Assembly (NCBI GenBank): GCA_038396585.1
Contig: CP121691.1
Coordinates: 3,534,001 to 3,598,000, forward strand
Origin: Vallitaleaceae bacterium 9-2
GTDB taxonomy: Bacteria; Bacillota; Clostridia; Lachnospirales; Vallitaleaceae
Direction: 5' to 3'
Length of the DNA: 64,000 nt
The first letter of the stretch is position 1. The number at the start of each line of letters is the position of its first letter. The notes below the pieces were generated by a model, which saw only the letters and a list, made by a program, of their open reading frames with translations, was not told the DNA's origin and made no database searches. The position numbers and the translations under genes were made by a program. Positions 43,594-52,568 of this stretch are shown one piece after another.

Positions 43594-45780
43594 CTATTGC
43601 TCATCTATTCGGTCTTTGTATTGTTTGGGTGTCATCCCCATTGTCTTTGAAAACACTCGTATAAAGGTGTTTGCACTGTTAAATCCAACCTCTTTGGCAA
43701 GCGTTGCCACTTTAATCTCTTTTTTCGTATGTAAAATGTCTACTGCCTTTCGAATACGATATTGATTCAAGTGCGCTTTAAAGTTCTCTCCAGTTTCTTT
43801 TTTAAAAAGTATACCACAATACTTTTCAGAGATGTTCATGCGTTCGGCCAAATCAATCAGCATAATATCTTCCTGATAATTTTCTTCAATAAAGCGAAGC
43901 ATCTCTTGACCTAACTGACTTTCTTCTTTTTGACTTTGGTCACGTACATACAAGCATAGCCAATCAATGCTGTTGCGTAAAATGTTAAACACTTCGTCTT
44001 GGTTCCACTTATCTGCTAGCGACCAAAAGTCTATCTTCTTTTCAAATACTTCTTCCGGTGTCACCTTTAACTCTTGAATAATACGCTGTAAGGTTCCGAT
44101 AAGAACCAGAACCAAACTTTGTCTAGCTTCAAGTTCCAGCGAACGATAGACATCATTTTCTTCAAGAATATGATCATAAATCGTAAGCGCCTGTTCGTCC
44201 CCTAAGACAACTTGATGTATCAATTGGTTTTCTAAATTCAAAGGATAATAGTGTACTTTTTTATCTTTTTTTCTAATCATATCCATCGTTAACATAACTT
44301 GTGTACGATATAAAAAGCGATATTCTAGTATTTTTTGACTTTCTTCATAACTTTCTTTGATAGATTCAAAGCCTACCCGGACATCACTAATCGCAGCGAA
44401 CATCCTGGTCTCTCCTTCAAGGTATATATTGTTAATCAATGGCTGTAGCTTTTTCTTTACCTTATCTAATGTCGTCGCTTCTACAATAAGCGCACAAATG
44501 CCTGTACTTAGATTTGCAAAGCGCACACCGTGAGAGTTTTGCACAAATTCTACAATTTCATTTTTGTATATTTGAACTTCTTGATCTCCAAATTGTTCAT
44601 TGCCGATAAATTCTATAAGAACAACCGCAAATGATTTATCTTCAGCCTTTTGATTATAGAGTTGGCTTTTTTTGTCTTTTACTCCAAATAAAAGATCACG
44701 GTTGGTCTTATGCTCCATCAAACGGTCCCGCTCATTAATTGCACTTCGCAACTGTATATTCAAATCTTTGACTTCTGATGCTTTTGTATGTAATATCTTG
44801 ATTTCATCATATTTAGAGTTATGCTTTACACTATCAAGTTCCGTCATGAGATCATATATCGGTCGGTATAACAGCCTTGAAAAAATAATGGCGCCCACAA
44901 TAGCGACAAACACCATAAATAAGCTTGGAAGTAACATACGTATCAGGACATATTCGAAGTTGTTATTATCCGACGTATCTTCAGCCAAAATGGTCCAATC
45001 AATATTTGCATATGGATATACAAAAAACTCATGATTCTCATACACAATACGCTCTTGTTGCGATTGCTCACTAAATCTTTGATACAACCCTTCTCTATCA
45101 ATATTACCCGCTTGATTCCATGCAAAAATTCCTTCATCATTACACAGGAACCAGGTATATTCTTCTCCCGATGTTATCAGACTCTCGGTATTGATAACCA
45201 GAAAAAATAGCACCGTTTTTTCTTCAAACGCGCGACGGGTCACATACATAATGTATTGCTCGTCTTCTACTTGCTGCATCATAACCTTTTCTTTGCGTCC
45301 TTGTACAAATTCATAGAAGAGTTGATCGCGCTCTTGCTCTGACATCGCCAGTGTTGTCTCAAAAAACTGACCGCTTTGTTCACTTGACGTTGATGTTAGC
45401 ACAGGTTTTTCGGTATCTACAGGTGTAATATAAATATCAAAGCTAATATTGTTGACCCGTGAAACTGCCTTTTGTAATTCTTGTTGCAATTTGATTGCAT
45501 AAAAATACATTAAGCTACCTTCATCTTCGGTTACATATGACCGAATATATTCATGATTAACCACATTTTCAAATTCATTCATCGCAATTTCTAGCCGTAG
45601 CTGACTGTTACTACGATTGGCTTCAAGGGTTTGAAGCAACATGTTTTCCTGGTCCCTTTTATCTTGTCTAAACAAATTATATGAAAAAACGCCAATGAAC
45701 ATAAAGCTAATAAAGATAAATATTGCGAAAAATATTTGATAAACTCTTTTTTCGTATTTTCCTTTCACTATAATTCGCAT
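43594..45780 (-). CDS. Membrane-anchored AraC-family regulator
   Basis: 728 residues. TM1 (about 13-34), an extracellular sensor region (about 40-280), TM2 (about 283-303), a linker with a degenerate cytoplasmic domain, then a C-terminal pair of AraC helix-turn-helix motifs (IDLAERMNISEKYCGILFKKETG and VATLAKEVGFNSANTFIRVFSKTMGMTPKQYK). One-component regulators of this design control the neighbouring ABC importer in Firmicutes. AAGGAGAACAC precedes the ATG. It sits between a sulfatase gene and the importer operon and most likely activates the latter in response to an extracellular oligosaccharide. Confidence 0.9.
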   Translation of the reverse strand: MRIIVKGKYEKRVYQIFFAIFIFISFMFIGVFSYNLFRQDKRDQENMLLQTLEANRSNSQLRLEIAMNEFENVVNHEYIRSYVTEDEGSLMYFYAIKLQQELQKAVSRVNNISFDIYITPVDTEKPVLTSTSSEQSGQFFETTLAMSEQERDQLFYEFVQGRKEKVMMQQVEDEQYIMYVTRRAFEEKTVLFFLVINTESLITSGEEYTWFLCNDEGIFAWNQAGNIDREGLYQRFSEQSQQERIVYENHEFFVYPYANIDWTILAEDTSDNNNFEYVLIRMLLPSLFMVFVAIVGAIIFSRLLYRPIYDLMTELDSVKHNSKYDEIKILHTKASEVKDLNIQLRSAINERDRLMEHKTNRDLLFGVKDKKSQLYNQKAEDKSFAVVLIEFIGNEQFGDQEVQIYKNEIVEFVQNSHGVRFANLSTGICALIVEATTLDKVKKKLQPLINNIYLEGETRMFAAISDVRVGFESIKESYEESQKILEYRFLYRTQVMLTMDMIRKKDKKVHYYPLNLENQLIHQVVLGDEQALTIYDHILEENDVYRSLELEARQSLVLVLIGTLQRIIQELKVTPEEVFEKKIDFWSLADKWNQDEVFNILRNSIDWLCLYVRDQSQKEESQLGQEMLRFIEENYQEDIMLIDLAERMNISEKYCGILFKKETGENFKAHLNQYRIRKAVDILHTKKEIKVATLAKEVGFNSANTFIRVFSKTMGMTPKQYKDRIDEQ

Positions 45781-45795
45781 TGTGTTCTCCTTTTT

Positions 45796-47208
45796 TTATC
45801 GGCTTTTTTTCAAACGCTCATATTCTAACGTTGCATTCACCCCTTGATGGTGCGTATAGCCCAACGGATGACGGCGATACTTTTCTTCATATGCGCCACG
45901 CAAAGTATTAAACGGGTCTTTTGTCTTATCAAGATACTGACCTAATTTTTCACGGTATCCATTAAGAACAGCTCCATATTCTGGTTTTGCTGCGAGATTT
46001 GTCTGTTCAAGAGGATCTTCGCACCTACTGTATAGTTCTTCTTCTATACCCTCTTGATCGTGATATACCGTGTATTTATATCTATCATCAAGATACATTC
46101 GTCCAGGGACAATATAACCTAAAAATTCATCATACCACTGTCCAATAACATAATCTCTTGGCGAAACCGCTTCCCTTTCAAAGGTAGACAACAAACTTAT
46201 GCCTTCCCAAGTTTTTGGCACATTAAGACCGCAAAAATCTGTTATTGTAGGAATGACGTCCATTAAAGAAACATTACCCCCAATACGTTTTTTGCTCAAC
46301 TGTGTCTTATGATAAAATACTAAAGGTACTTCATTGCTTTCATTGTAAAAGCAACCATATTTGGTTACTAAGCGGTGCGCCGCCATACCTTCGCCATGGT
46401 CTGCTGTTAAGACAATTAATGTCTCATCCATTTTACCGCTTGATTCTAATTCTTTCAACAACTTTCCGACCTGCGCGTCAACTTTTTCTATAAAATAATG
46501 GTATGCATTCAAATAATACCTGTAATCCTCACCGTCCCAGCTTGTTGTTTGGCTTTGTCTACGATGAGCGCAACACATGTACTGAATAAATGAAGGGCGG
46601 TTTTTCAAGTCATCTGTTTCGAAGTTTTGGGGTAAACTTGGAAGGCCCTTCACCTCTTGAACTTGATGTTCTTTTTGATAATTGCCAATATAAGAGCAGA
46701 TATTATGTGGATTTTGAAAATCAACGACAGCAAAAAAAGGACGATCTTTTTCTATATTTTTAAGATAATCCGTTGCTTGGTTTAACGTGTTGATATCATA
46801 GTAGGTCTCATAATCCAATGGGATATCCGCACGCTCTGTTGATATATGTACTTGTTTTTCCTCATAACAGCGAAAACCACGCAAACTTCCATAATCGTGC
46901 CGCTTGCCAAAATGGACACAATCATAGCCTGCCTGGCTAAATACATCGCCTATAGTTGTTAATTGCTTACCTACCTCTTTAAATCCTTGGTCAGGAAGGT
47001 TACTTAACACTTTTGTTTGGTGGGGATACTTAGATGTCCAGAGTGATGCTCGTGCCGGCTGGCACAACGGACATGACGTATATGCATGTTCATAACTAAT
47101 CCCATTTTCAATAATCTCATTCATATACTGAGTTTGATCATAGGTATTCCCATATGATCGTAGTGCCTTTGAACTGAGTTGGTCACAGATAATCATTAAT
47201 ACATTCAT
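45796..47208 (-). CDS. Sulfatase, cytoplasmic (formylglycine type)
   Basis: 470 residues. The metal site is MIICDQLSSKALRS (about 5-18), Cys49 is in PLCQPARAS (C-x-P-x-R), and VVDFQNPHNI and VLTADHGEGMAAHRLVTK provide the remaining ligands. There is no signal peptide. It is only distantly alike to the other two sulfatases, so it may remove a sulfate at another position. It lies 15 bp upstream of the AraC regulator gene and is probably co-transcribed with it. Confidence 0.88.
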   Translation of the reverse strand: MNVLMIICDQLSSKALRSYGNTYDQTQYMNEIIENGISYEHAYTSCPLCQPARASLWTSKYPHQTKVLSNLPDQGFKEVGKQLTTIGDVFSQAGYDCVHFGKRHDYGSLRGFRCYEEKQVHISTERADIPLDYETYYDINTLNQATDYLKNIEKDRPFFAVVDFQNPHNICSYIGNYQKEHQVQEVKGLPSLPQNFETDDLKNRPSFIQYMCCAHRRQSQTTSWDGEDYRYYLNAYHYFIEKVDAQVGKLLKELESSGKMDETLIVLTADHGEGMAAHRLVTKYGCFYNESNEVPLVFYHKTQLSKKRIGGNVSLMDVIPTITDFCGLNVPKTWEGISLLSTFEREAVSPRDYVIGQWYDEFLGYIVPGRMYLDDRYKYTVYHDQEGIEEELYSRCEDPLEQTNLAAKPEYGAVLNGYREKLGQYLDKTKDPFNTLRGAYEEKYRRHPLGYTHHQGVNATLEYERLKKSR

Positions 47209-47320
47209 AGATTCATCAGCCTTTCTTCCTCATCATGTATATTCTATTATATTGAAAATGGGATAATTGAAAATCTCCAAAAAGCAACTCGTCACTAAAA
47301 AGCAACTCTATTGTGCGCGG

Positions 47321-48328
47321 CTACTTCGTCTCCTTGCAGGTTTGGACATAGTTCCATGCGTCAACACACATTGTGTCTAAATCCAATTTTGCTTCCCATT
47401 TTAGAATGTTTTTACTCTTTTGTGTTGATGCATAGCAGCTACCAATATCTCCTGGTCGTCGATTAACCACTTGATATTTAACGGTTTTATTGCTCGCTTT
47501 TTCAAATGCTTTAACCACTTGAAGAACACTATAGCCTTCGCCCGTTCCCAGATTAAATGCTTCAATACCAACATTAGATTTTACATATTCAAGAGCTGCA
47601 ATATGCCCTTCGGCCAAATCTTGAACATGGATATAGTCTCTAACACCCGTTCCGTCAACGGTGTCATAATCATCACCAAACACACTCAGTTGCTCTAATT
47701 CGCCATTTGCAACCTTGGCAATATATGGGAGTAAATTATTCGGAATTCCATTGGGATTTTCCCCAATAAGTCCACTTGGATGTGCACCAATAGGATTAAA
47801 ATATCTTAACAACGCAATAGAAAATTGTGCGTCACCCACATATAGATCTTGCATAATCTCTTCAATCATCTTTTTCGTTGCCCCATAAGGGTTTGTTGTT
47901 GATAAAGGATATTCTTCTTTAAAGGGTACATTGTCATTCATACCATAGACAGTTGCTGAAGAAGAAAACACTATTTTTTTACATCCATGCGCTTTCATCA
48001 CCTTCAGTAATTGAATAGTTCCATTCACGTTATTATCATAATACTCTAACGGCATGCTGACAGATTCTCCTACAGCTTTTAAGCCTGCAAAATGAATCAC
48101 CGCATCAATGGCATGATGATTAAAGATTTCGTCTAGTTTTTCTTCATCACGAATATCACCTTCATAAAACTCCACACTTTTTTTACCAAGTGTCTCGATT
48201 TTTGAGACGATTTCTTTTTTTGAGTTGACAAGATTGTCAATAATAACCACTTGATGATCAGCCTCTAATAATTTTACACATGTATGACTTCCAATAAATC
48301 CGGTTCCACCAGTTACAAGTATCTTCAT
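47321..48328 (-). CDS. galE: UDP-glucose/UDP-hexosamine 4-epimerase
   Basis: 335 residues of the extended SDR family. The NAD site is ILVTGGTGFIGSHTCVKLLE, DIRD follows, the catalytic region is FSSSATVYG with YGATK (Tyr-x-x-x-Lys), and RYFNPIGAHPSGLIGENP is the GalE signature. It interconverts UDP-Glc/UDP-Gal and, in many relatives, UDP-GlcNAc/UDP-GalNAc. AGGGAAGGTAC precedes the ATG. It is the last gene of a trio with a NahK-like kinase and a nucleotidyltransferase, so the N-acetyl substrates are a reasonable guess. Confidence 0.95.
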   Translation of the reverse strand: MKILVTGGTGFIGSHTCVKLLEADHQVVIIDNLVNSKKEIVSKIETLGKKSVEFYEGDIRDEEKLDEIFNHHAIDAVIHFAGLKAVGESVSMPLEYYDNNVNGTIQLLKVMKAHGCKKIVFSSSATVYGMNDNVPFKEEYPLSTTNPYGATKKMIEEIMQDLYVGDAQFSIALLRYFNPIGAHPSGLIGENPNGIPNNLLPYIAKVANGELEQLSVFGDDYDTVDGTGVRDYIHVQDLAEGHIAALEYVKSNVGIEAFNLGTGEGYSVLQVVKAFEKASNKTVKYQVVNRRPGDIGSCYASTQKSKNILKWEAKLDLDTMCVDAWNYVQTCKETK

Positions 48329-48347
48329 TGTACCTTCCCTTCTGTTA

Positions 48348-49442
48348 TTAAATATATTTTTTTACAATCGCTTCCATAAGCGGTAATTTTTCTTCCATCT
48401 TTTTCACAAATGCATATTGATTCTTTGCTCGAATCAAATTGTGATTCTCTTTGTGGACTTTAAAATATGTGTCGCCGTCCAAGTGATCCGTAAGAAAGCG
48501 CATCCCACACTCAAAGGTCATGATAATGGCACTCATTGGCAATAATTCTAGTTCCTTCGCCGTTAATTCATCTTTCATTATCTCAAGATATCCTTTAGTA
48601 TACGCTTCAAATCTCTCCAAGTCTACATCCATGTCCTCTAAATTTTGTGCATCTTCTTCCAGCGTACTTCCACATGAACGAATCGCATCACCAAAATCAT
48701 AGAGAGCGCTTCCAGGCATTACGGTATCCAAGTCAATGACACAACGTCCTTTACCTGTCGCATCATCTAGTAACACGTTATTAATCTTCGTATCATTATG
48801 GGTCACACGTGTTGGTATGTTTCCCTTTTCCATTTCTGTCAAAATCTGCTTCGTTATTCCTTCATGTTGGGTCGTAAAATCAATCTCTGCTCGACAATCC
48901 TTAGCACGCTGTTTTGCATCTTTTTCTAAAGATCGCATAAAATTTTCATACCGTTGTCGGGTATTATGAAATCCTTGAATCGTCTCATGTAATGTTGCTG
49001 CAGGGTAGTCCTTGAGCATATGTTGAAATAATCCAAACGCTCGTCCTGCTTCATAGAGCATGGTTGCATTTTCTGCAAATAAATGCCCGGTCGCATTATG
49101 CACAAATTCATATGAACGCCAAAAGTTACCGTCCGCATCTTTATAGAAGCTTTGTCCGCCATAAGTCGCCACCAACGTCAACACCTCATAATTGGGCAAA
49201 GGATGTTTCTGAATATACGAAACCAAATAGCCGGTCACCTTTTCGATATTTTCCATTAACTCTTGGGTTTGCTTGAATATATTATGATTTACGCGCTGTA
49301 ATATGTATAGAACCTTTTGTTCTGCGTCTTGCATTGTCACAAGATATGTATCATTGATATGTCCATCCCCATATGGGCGAATACTGTCAAATTCTCCGTT
49401 CCATTGAAATTGCTTGCAAATCACATCAAAATTATATGCCAT
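48348..49442 (-). CDS. Sugar 1-kinase of the APH family (N-acetylhexosamine 1-kinase-like)
   Basis: 364 residues from MAYNFDVICKQFQWNG (start at 49442 after GGAGGACAAAATA). APH fold: the catalytic RVTHNDTKINNVLLDD and the metal loop VIDLDTVMPGSALYDFGDAIR are both intact. These match NahK of the galacto-N-biose pathway, which makes GalNAc-1-P or GlcNAc-1-P. Its ATG overlaps the nucleotidyltransferase stop by one base (TAATG). It acts before that enzyme and GalE in HexNAc salvage. Confidence 0.88.
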   Translation of the reverse strand: MAYNFDVICKQFQWNGEFDSIRPYGDGHINDTYLVTMQDAEQKVLYILQRVNHNIFKQTQELMENIEKVTGYLVSYIQKHPLPNYEVLTLVATYGGQSFYKDADGNFWRSYEFVHNATGHLFAENATMLYEAGRAFGLFQHMLKDYPAATLHETIQGFHNTRQRYENFMRSLEKDAKQRAKDCRAEIDFTTQHEGITKQILTEMEKGNIPTRVTHNDTKINNVLLDDATGKGRCVIDLDTVMPGSALYDFGDAIRSCGSTLEEDAQNLEDMDVDLERFEAYTKGYLEIMKDELTAKELELLPMSAIIMTFECGMRFLTDHLDGDTYFKVHKENHNLIRAKNQYAFVKKMEEKLPLMEAIVKKYI

Positions 49443-50359
49443 TATTTTGTCCTCCATAATTTTTCAGGGTATTTTCCTTCATCAATCATCGTGTTGATCG
49501 CTTCCACCACTGTCTTTTTATCTTCTTGATACGTCACTCCATACCATTTTTCTGAAGTTTTTAAAACTTTCACTTGCGCTTTTTCCTTTTGAACCATTTG
49601 ATCAACGACATAAGGAAGATAGAACTCACTCTTTAAGGGATTAGCTTCAAGGGCCGCTGACAAAAAGTCTACGATTGTCGCTTCAACTTCTTCAAGGAAG
49701 GAAGGTTTAAGTCCCCACATATTCATTGATACAATTGTCTCTTCTGGAAGTGTTGTCCACTGTTGCTCTTCTAAGTAGGCGATATCTTGTGGACGTTTTT
49801 CAATATGTACACGCTCCACAACGTTTTTCAGATTCTCATCTTCATCTAAGCTACATATTCCTCGAGAAACATATCCATTTTCCGTCACAGTGTTTTTCAA
49901 CATATATCCAACCATCGCGTATGCACGCTCACTTTTTTTCTCATCCTTTAAAAATGTATATAGCTGTGCAAAAGCTTCTTTGCCATAATAATCATCCGCA
50001 TTGATGATTGCAAAGGGTCCTTGAATCAAATGTCTTGCTGCATACACTGCATGTGCCGTACCAAAGGGTTTAACTCTATCTTTTGGAATCACGATTTCAC
50101 AAGGCACATCGTCTAACTCTTGAAAGGCGTATTGTACACGTATAAAGGGCTCAACTCGCTTTCCAATAATTTCCTTAAAATCATTCTCAATTTTATGATT
50201 AATAATAAAAATAACTTCTTCAAATCCTGCTTCAATTGCGTCAAACACAGAGTATTCGATAATTGCCTCATCATAACGCCCTACTGGGTCCATCTGTTTT
50301 AATCCACCGTAGCGACTTCCAATTCCTGCTGCTAAAACAACTAATACTGGTTTTTTCAT
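49442..50359 (-). CDS. Sugar-1-phosphate nucleotidyltransferase
   Basis: 305 residues from MKKPVLVVLAAGIGSRYGGLKQM (start at 50359 after GGAGGTATAAA). It has the nucleotidyltransferase Rossmann fold with the LAAGIGSRYGGLKQ signature, AIINADDYYG (metal Asp pair) and MNMWGLKPSFLEE. It should transfer UMP (or another NMP) to a sugar-1-phosphate. As first gene of an operon with the NahK-like kinase and GalE, it likely makes UDP-HexNAc. The longer frame upstream runs through the promoter. Confidence 0.88.
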   Translation of the reverse strand: MKKPVLVVLAAGIGSRYGGLKQMDPVGRYDEAIIEYSVFDAIEAGFEEVIFIINHKIENDFKEIIGKRVEPFIRVQYAFQELDDVPCEIVIPKDRVKPFGTAHAVYAARHLIQGPFAIINADDYYGKEAFAQLYTFLKDEKKSERAYAMVGYMLKNTVTENGYVSRGICSLDEDENLKNVVERVHIEKRPQDIAYLEEQQWTTLPEETIVSMNMWGLKPSFLEEVEATIVDFLSAALEANPLKSEFYLPYVVDQMVQKEKAQVKVLKTSEKWYGVTYQEDKKTVVEAINTMIDEGKYPEKLWRTK

Positions 50360-50444
50360 TTTATACCTCCATAACACTTTGATCTTAACTATATCATAAC
50401 AACTTTTTCTTAACATGTATTTGTACTTTCTTCTACTCTTTTTG

Positions 50445-50462
50445 TACAATCGATTGTATAAT
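50445..50462 (+). promoter_or_regulatory. Palindromic operator overlapping the -10 box of the AraC/cupin gene
   Basis: TACAATCGATTGTA (50445-50458) is a perfect 14-bp palindrome that runs into TATAAT (50457-50462), the likely -10 of the gene at 50503. No good -35 is seen, so the promoter may need an activator. The site also lies in the region shared with the divergent nucleotidyltransferase operon. Confidence 0.55.
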
Positions 50463-50502
50463 AGAAGAGGAAACTATTTATTGGTTCAGATTGGAGTTTT
50501 TC

Positions 50503-51408
50503 ATGGTTAACACTATTGATGGTTATGGACTTACACCGATTCATCGTTTGATTTCCATTGACAACATCATTACAGTACACTATTTTGAGTACTCAAAAAA
50601 TTACATCTTTGAAGGTGAACGCCACAATTTTTGGGAGTTCCTATATGTCGACAAGGGACATATTAATGTCAAGGCACGAGATACCATGTATATGCTGTCT
50701 AAAGGACAGGTAATCTTTCACGAACCTAACGAATGGCACACTGTTCTTGCTAATGGCGAAAGCGCCCCTAACCTTGTCGTGATTGCCTTTGAATGTCAGA
50801 GCGAATCCATGGACTATTTTAAGCAGCGCATCTTGTCTATCGATGGACATCTCCATACGTATCTTGGCAAAATCGTTGCCGCTGCTCAAGCAACCTTTTC
50901 CAATAATTTAAATGATCCCATGCTAAAAAAAATGGATAAGCGCATTAACACGCCTACCCTATCCGAACAATATATTGTAATGTATTTGGAACTTTTTTTA
51001 TTAGAGATTTTGGAAAACCATGCGAATTATGAAAAAGAAGTTAAGACCTCTTCTTCCATCCATGAATATATGCGCGAAGACAAGCTTGCCATTGTCATAA
51101 ATTATCTACAGGAAAACATTCATCAGCCACTTACTCTTGAAGACATATGTAAAAGCACTCTACTGAGTCGATCTTCCCTTCAAAAATTATTTAAAGACGG
51201 GACCGGTCACAGTGTAATGGACTACTTTAAAGCCATGAAAATGGATGAAATCAAGCGTCTTATTCGTGAGGAAAACCATAACTTTACTGAAATCGCAGAA
51301 TTACTTGGTTATAGTTCTATCCACTATCTGTCGCGAATCTTTAAGACAACAACAGGGATGACCTTATCCGAATATGCCTCATCGGTGAAAGCTATTATAG
51401 AAAAATAA
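50503..51408 (+). CDS. AraC-family regulator with N-terminal cupin
   Basis: 301 residues from MVNTIDGYGLTPIHRLI (ATG at 50503 six bases after GGAG; a TTG at 50491 overlaps that site). The N-terminal AraC-type cupin is at about 15-100 (HNFWEFLYVDKGHINVK, HEPNEWHTVLANGE), and two helix-turn-helix motifs are at the C-terminus (LTLEDICKSTLLSRSSLQKLFKDGTG, FTEIAELLGYSSIHYLSRIFKTTTGMTLSEY). It probably senses a sugar. It is divergent from the HexNAc salvage trio and may control it and itself. Confidence 0.92.
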   Translation: MVNTIDGYGLTPIHRLISIDNIITVHYFEYSKNYIFEGERHNFWEFLYVDKGHINVKARDTMYMLSKGQVIFHEPNEWHTVLANGESAPNLVVIAFECQSESMDYFKQRILSIDGHLHTYLGKIVAAAQATFSNNLNDPMLKKMDKRINTPTLSEQYIVMYLELFLLEILENHANYEKEVKTSSSIHEYMREDKLAIVINYLQENIHQPLTLEDICKSTLLSRSSLQKLFKDGTGHSVMDYFKAMKMDEIKRLIREENHNFTEIAELLGYSSIHYLSRIFKTTTGMTLSEYASSVKAIIEK

Positions 51409-51433
51409 AGGGACTTAAACTATCTGTCCCTTT
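51407..51433 (+). terminator. Terminator of the AraC/cupin gene
   Basis: AAAGGGAC (51407-51414) and GTCCCTTT (51426-51433) form an 8-bp stem with an 11-base loop, followed by TATTATTTT. It overlaps the end of the convergent small gene at 51420. Confidence 0.75.
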
Positions 51434-51608
51434 TATTATTTTCCAACTCCGGCTTCACGATTCTATAGGCTGGAATTAAAAATAGCATTAATGGAAAAAG
51501 CCACAATATTCCATAATAATATGTTTCCATCCCTGTTACACATATAATCAAGACTTCCAGCGAAGCCATAGAAATATATATGCTATTTGATATTTGATTA
51601 CTCTCCAT
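51420..51608 (-). CDS. Small two-helix membrane protein
   Basis: 62 residues with two hydrophobic segments (about 12-28 and 30-48) and a charged C-terminus (KPELENNKRDR). GGAGGTAGATGAGTA precedes the ATG, which overlaps the final TAA of the decayed dehydrogenase gene (TAATG). It was therefore once coupled to that gene and may now be an orphan. No family is recognised. Confidence 0.5.
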   Translation of the reverse strand: MESNQISNSIYISMASLEVLIICVTGMETYYYGILWLFPLMLFLIPAYRIVKPELENNKRDR

Positions 51609-52493
51609 TACTCATCTACCTCCTCAATTTGATATATGCCACCTGTAAAGTCAATAATGTCCAGTTCATTATTTGCATCCAATCCAAATGACGACGTTCT
51701 TAAATCTGTGGGGAAGACTGTTTCATTGTGTACTTGATTATTTTGATCAATCCGTAGTCCCCAAATTGTTCCTGAAGTAAAATCTCTGTAGACAAAGAAA
51801 CCGAAAAGATTCGGTAATGCATCACCATAATACGTATATCCTCTATTTATTGATCGACCTTCAGAATGAGGATACTCATAAACCGGATCAATAGGATCAC
51901 TTTCAATAACATCGATTTATTCAATGGTATTTTGTCCGACATAACCTGCAAAAATGATTTCTCTATACTTATCAATACTAAATTTCAATGGATTTCGAAG
52001 TCCGTATGCCTATATTTCACCCATTGCATCAATTTCTCTTGCAAAAGGATTGCCTTTCGTTATTATGTAGCTTTAATTATCTGCCGTAATATCAGCATCA
52101 ATTCTTAGTATTTCCCCTAATAAATTGCTGAGGTTCTAAGCGTTATTATTCGGATCAAACGCTAGTCCCAATAATCCCTTTTCATTTTCTGATGTATCAA
52201 CAGTTTGTCTTAAGTCCATAAAAACTTCCATTGTATTATTTCTTGTGTTTATTCTCTTTATGAGCCCCTATTTTTCAACAACATAAATATACAGACTATC
52301 TTCATAATCATAAATCAGCTGCAATGGTTGACTGAAACTTGTCTCTTCAAAAGCTTCCACAAGTTCATTAGTAGACAAGTTAAAGCTATTCACGTAGATC
52401 CCCTCCTAATCTTCCTCCACCTCTTGGTCTTCTCCTAAGTCTTCCGTCGTTTCATCTTCTGACACTTGGTCGTCAATTGAAATTATTTTTCAT
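51608..52493 (-). pseudogene. Decayed PQQ-dependent soluble aldose dehydrogenase (GSDH family)
   Basis: Read on the minus strand in one frame, the region gives recognisable segments of the GSDH/YliI family: LYIYVVEK, ENEKGLLGLAFDP, NNA-stop-NLSNLLGEILRID, AYGLRNPLKFSID, GYVGQNTIE-stop-IDVIE, PLFGFF-like PNLFGFFVYRDF. Six stops interrupt it without a frameshift: TAG at 52406-52408, 52268-52270, 52136-52138 and 52010-52012; TAA at 52073-52075 and 51917-51919. About 80-100 family residues are missing between LAFDP and NNA. Upstream is an acidic linker, but the expected lipoprotein signal is lost (ATG at 52493 gives only MKNNFN then TGA). It fills an otherwise gene-free stretch. Confidence 0.8.
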
Positions 52494-52568
52494 TTGTCTA
52501 ATATTATTATAACATAAATGTTCTTTTGAGCACTGTAGGTAATACCTATCAAATAAATATGTTTATTT

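Noticed and set aside
47279-47308. Two 12-bp direct repeats (AAAAAGCAACTC) 18 bp apart
   Set aside because: Too short and only two copies in an AT-rich gap after galE; no sign of a mobile element or CRISPR.
51608-52493. Recoding of TAA/TAG as Gln to give an intact dehydrogenase
   Set aside because: Other genes in the window use TAA and TAG as ordinary stops, the N-terminal signal is lost, and about 80-100 core residues are missing, so decay is far likelier.
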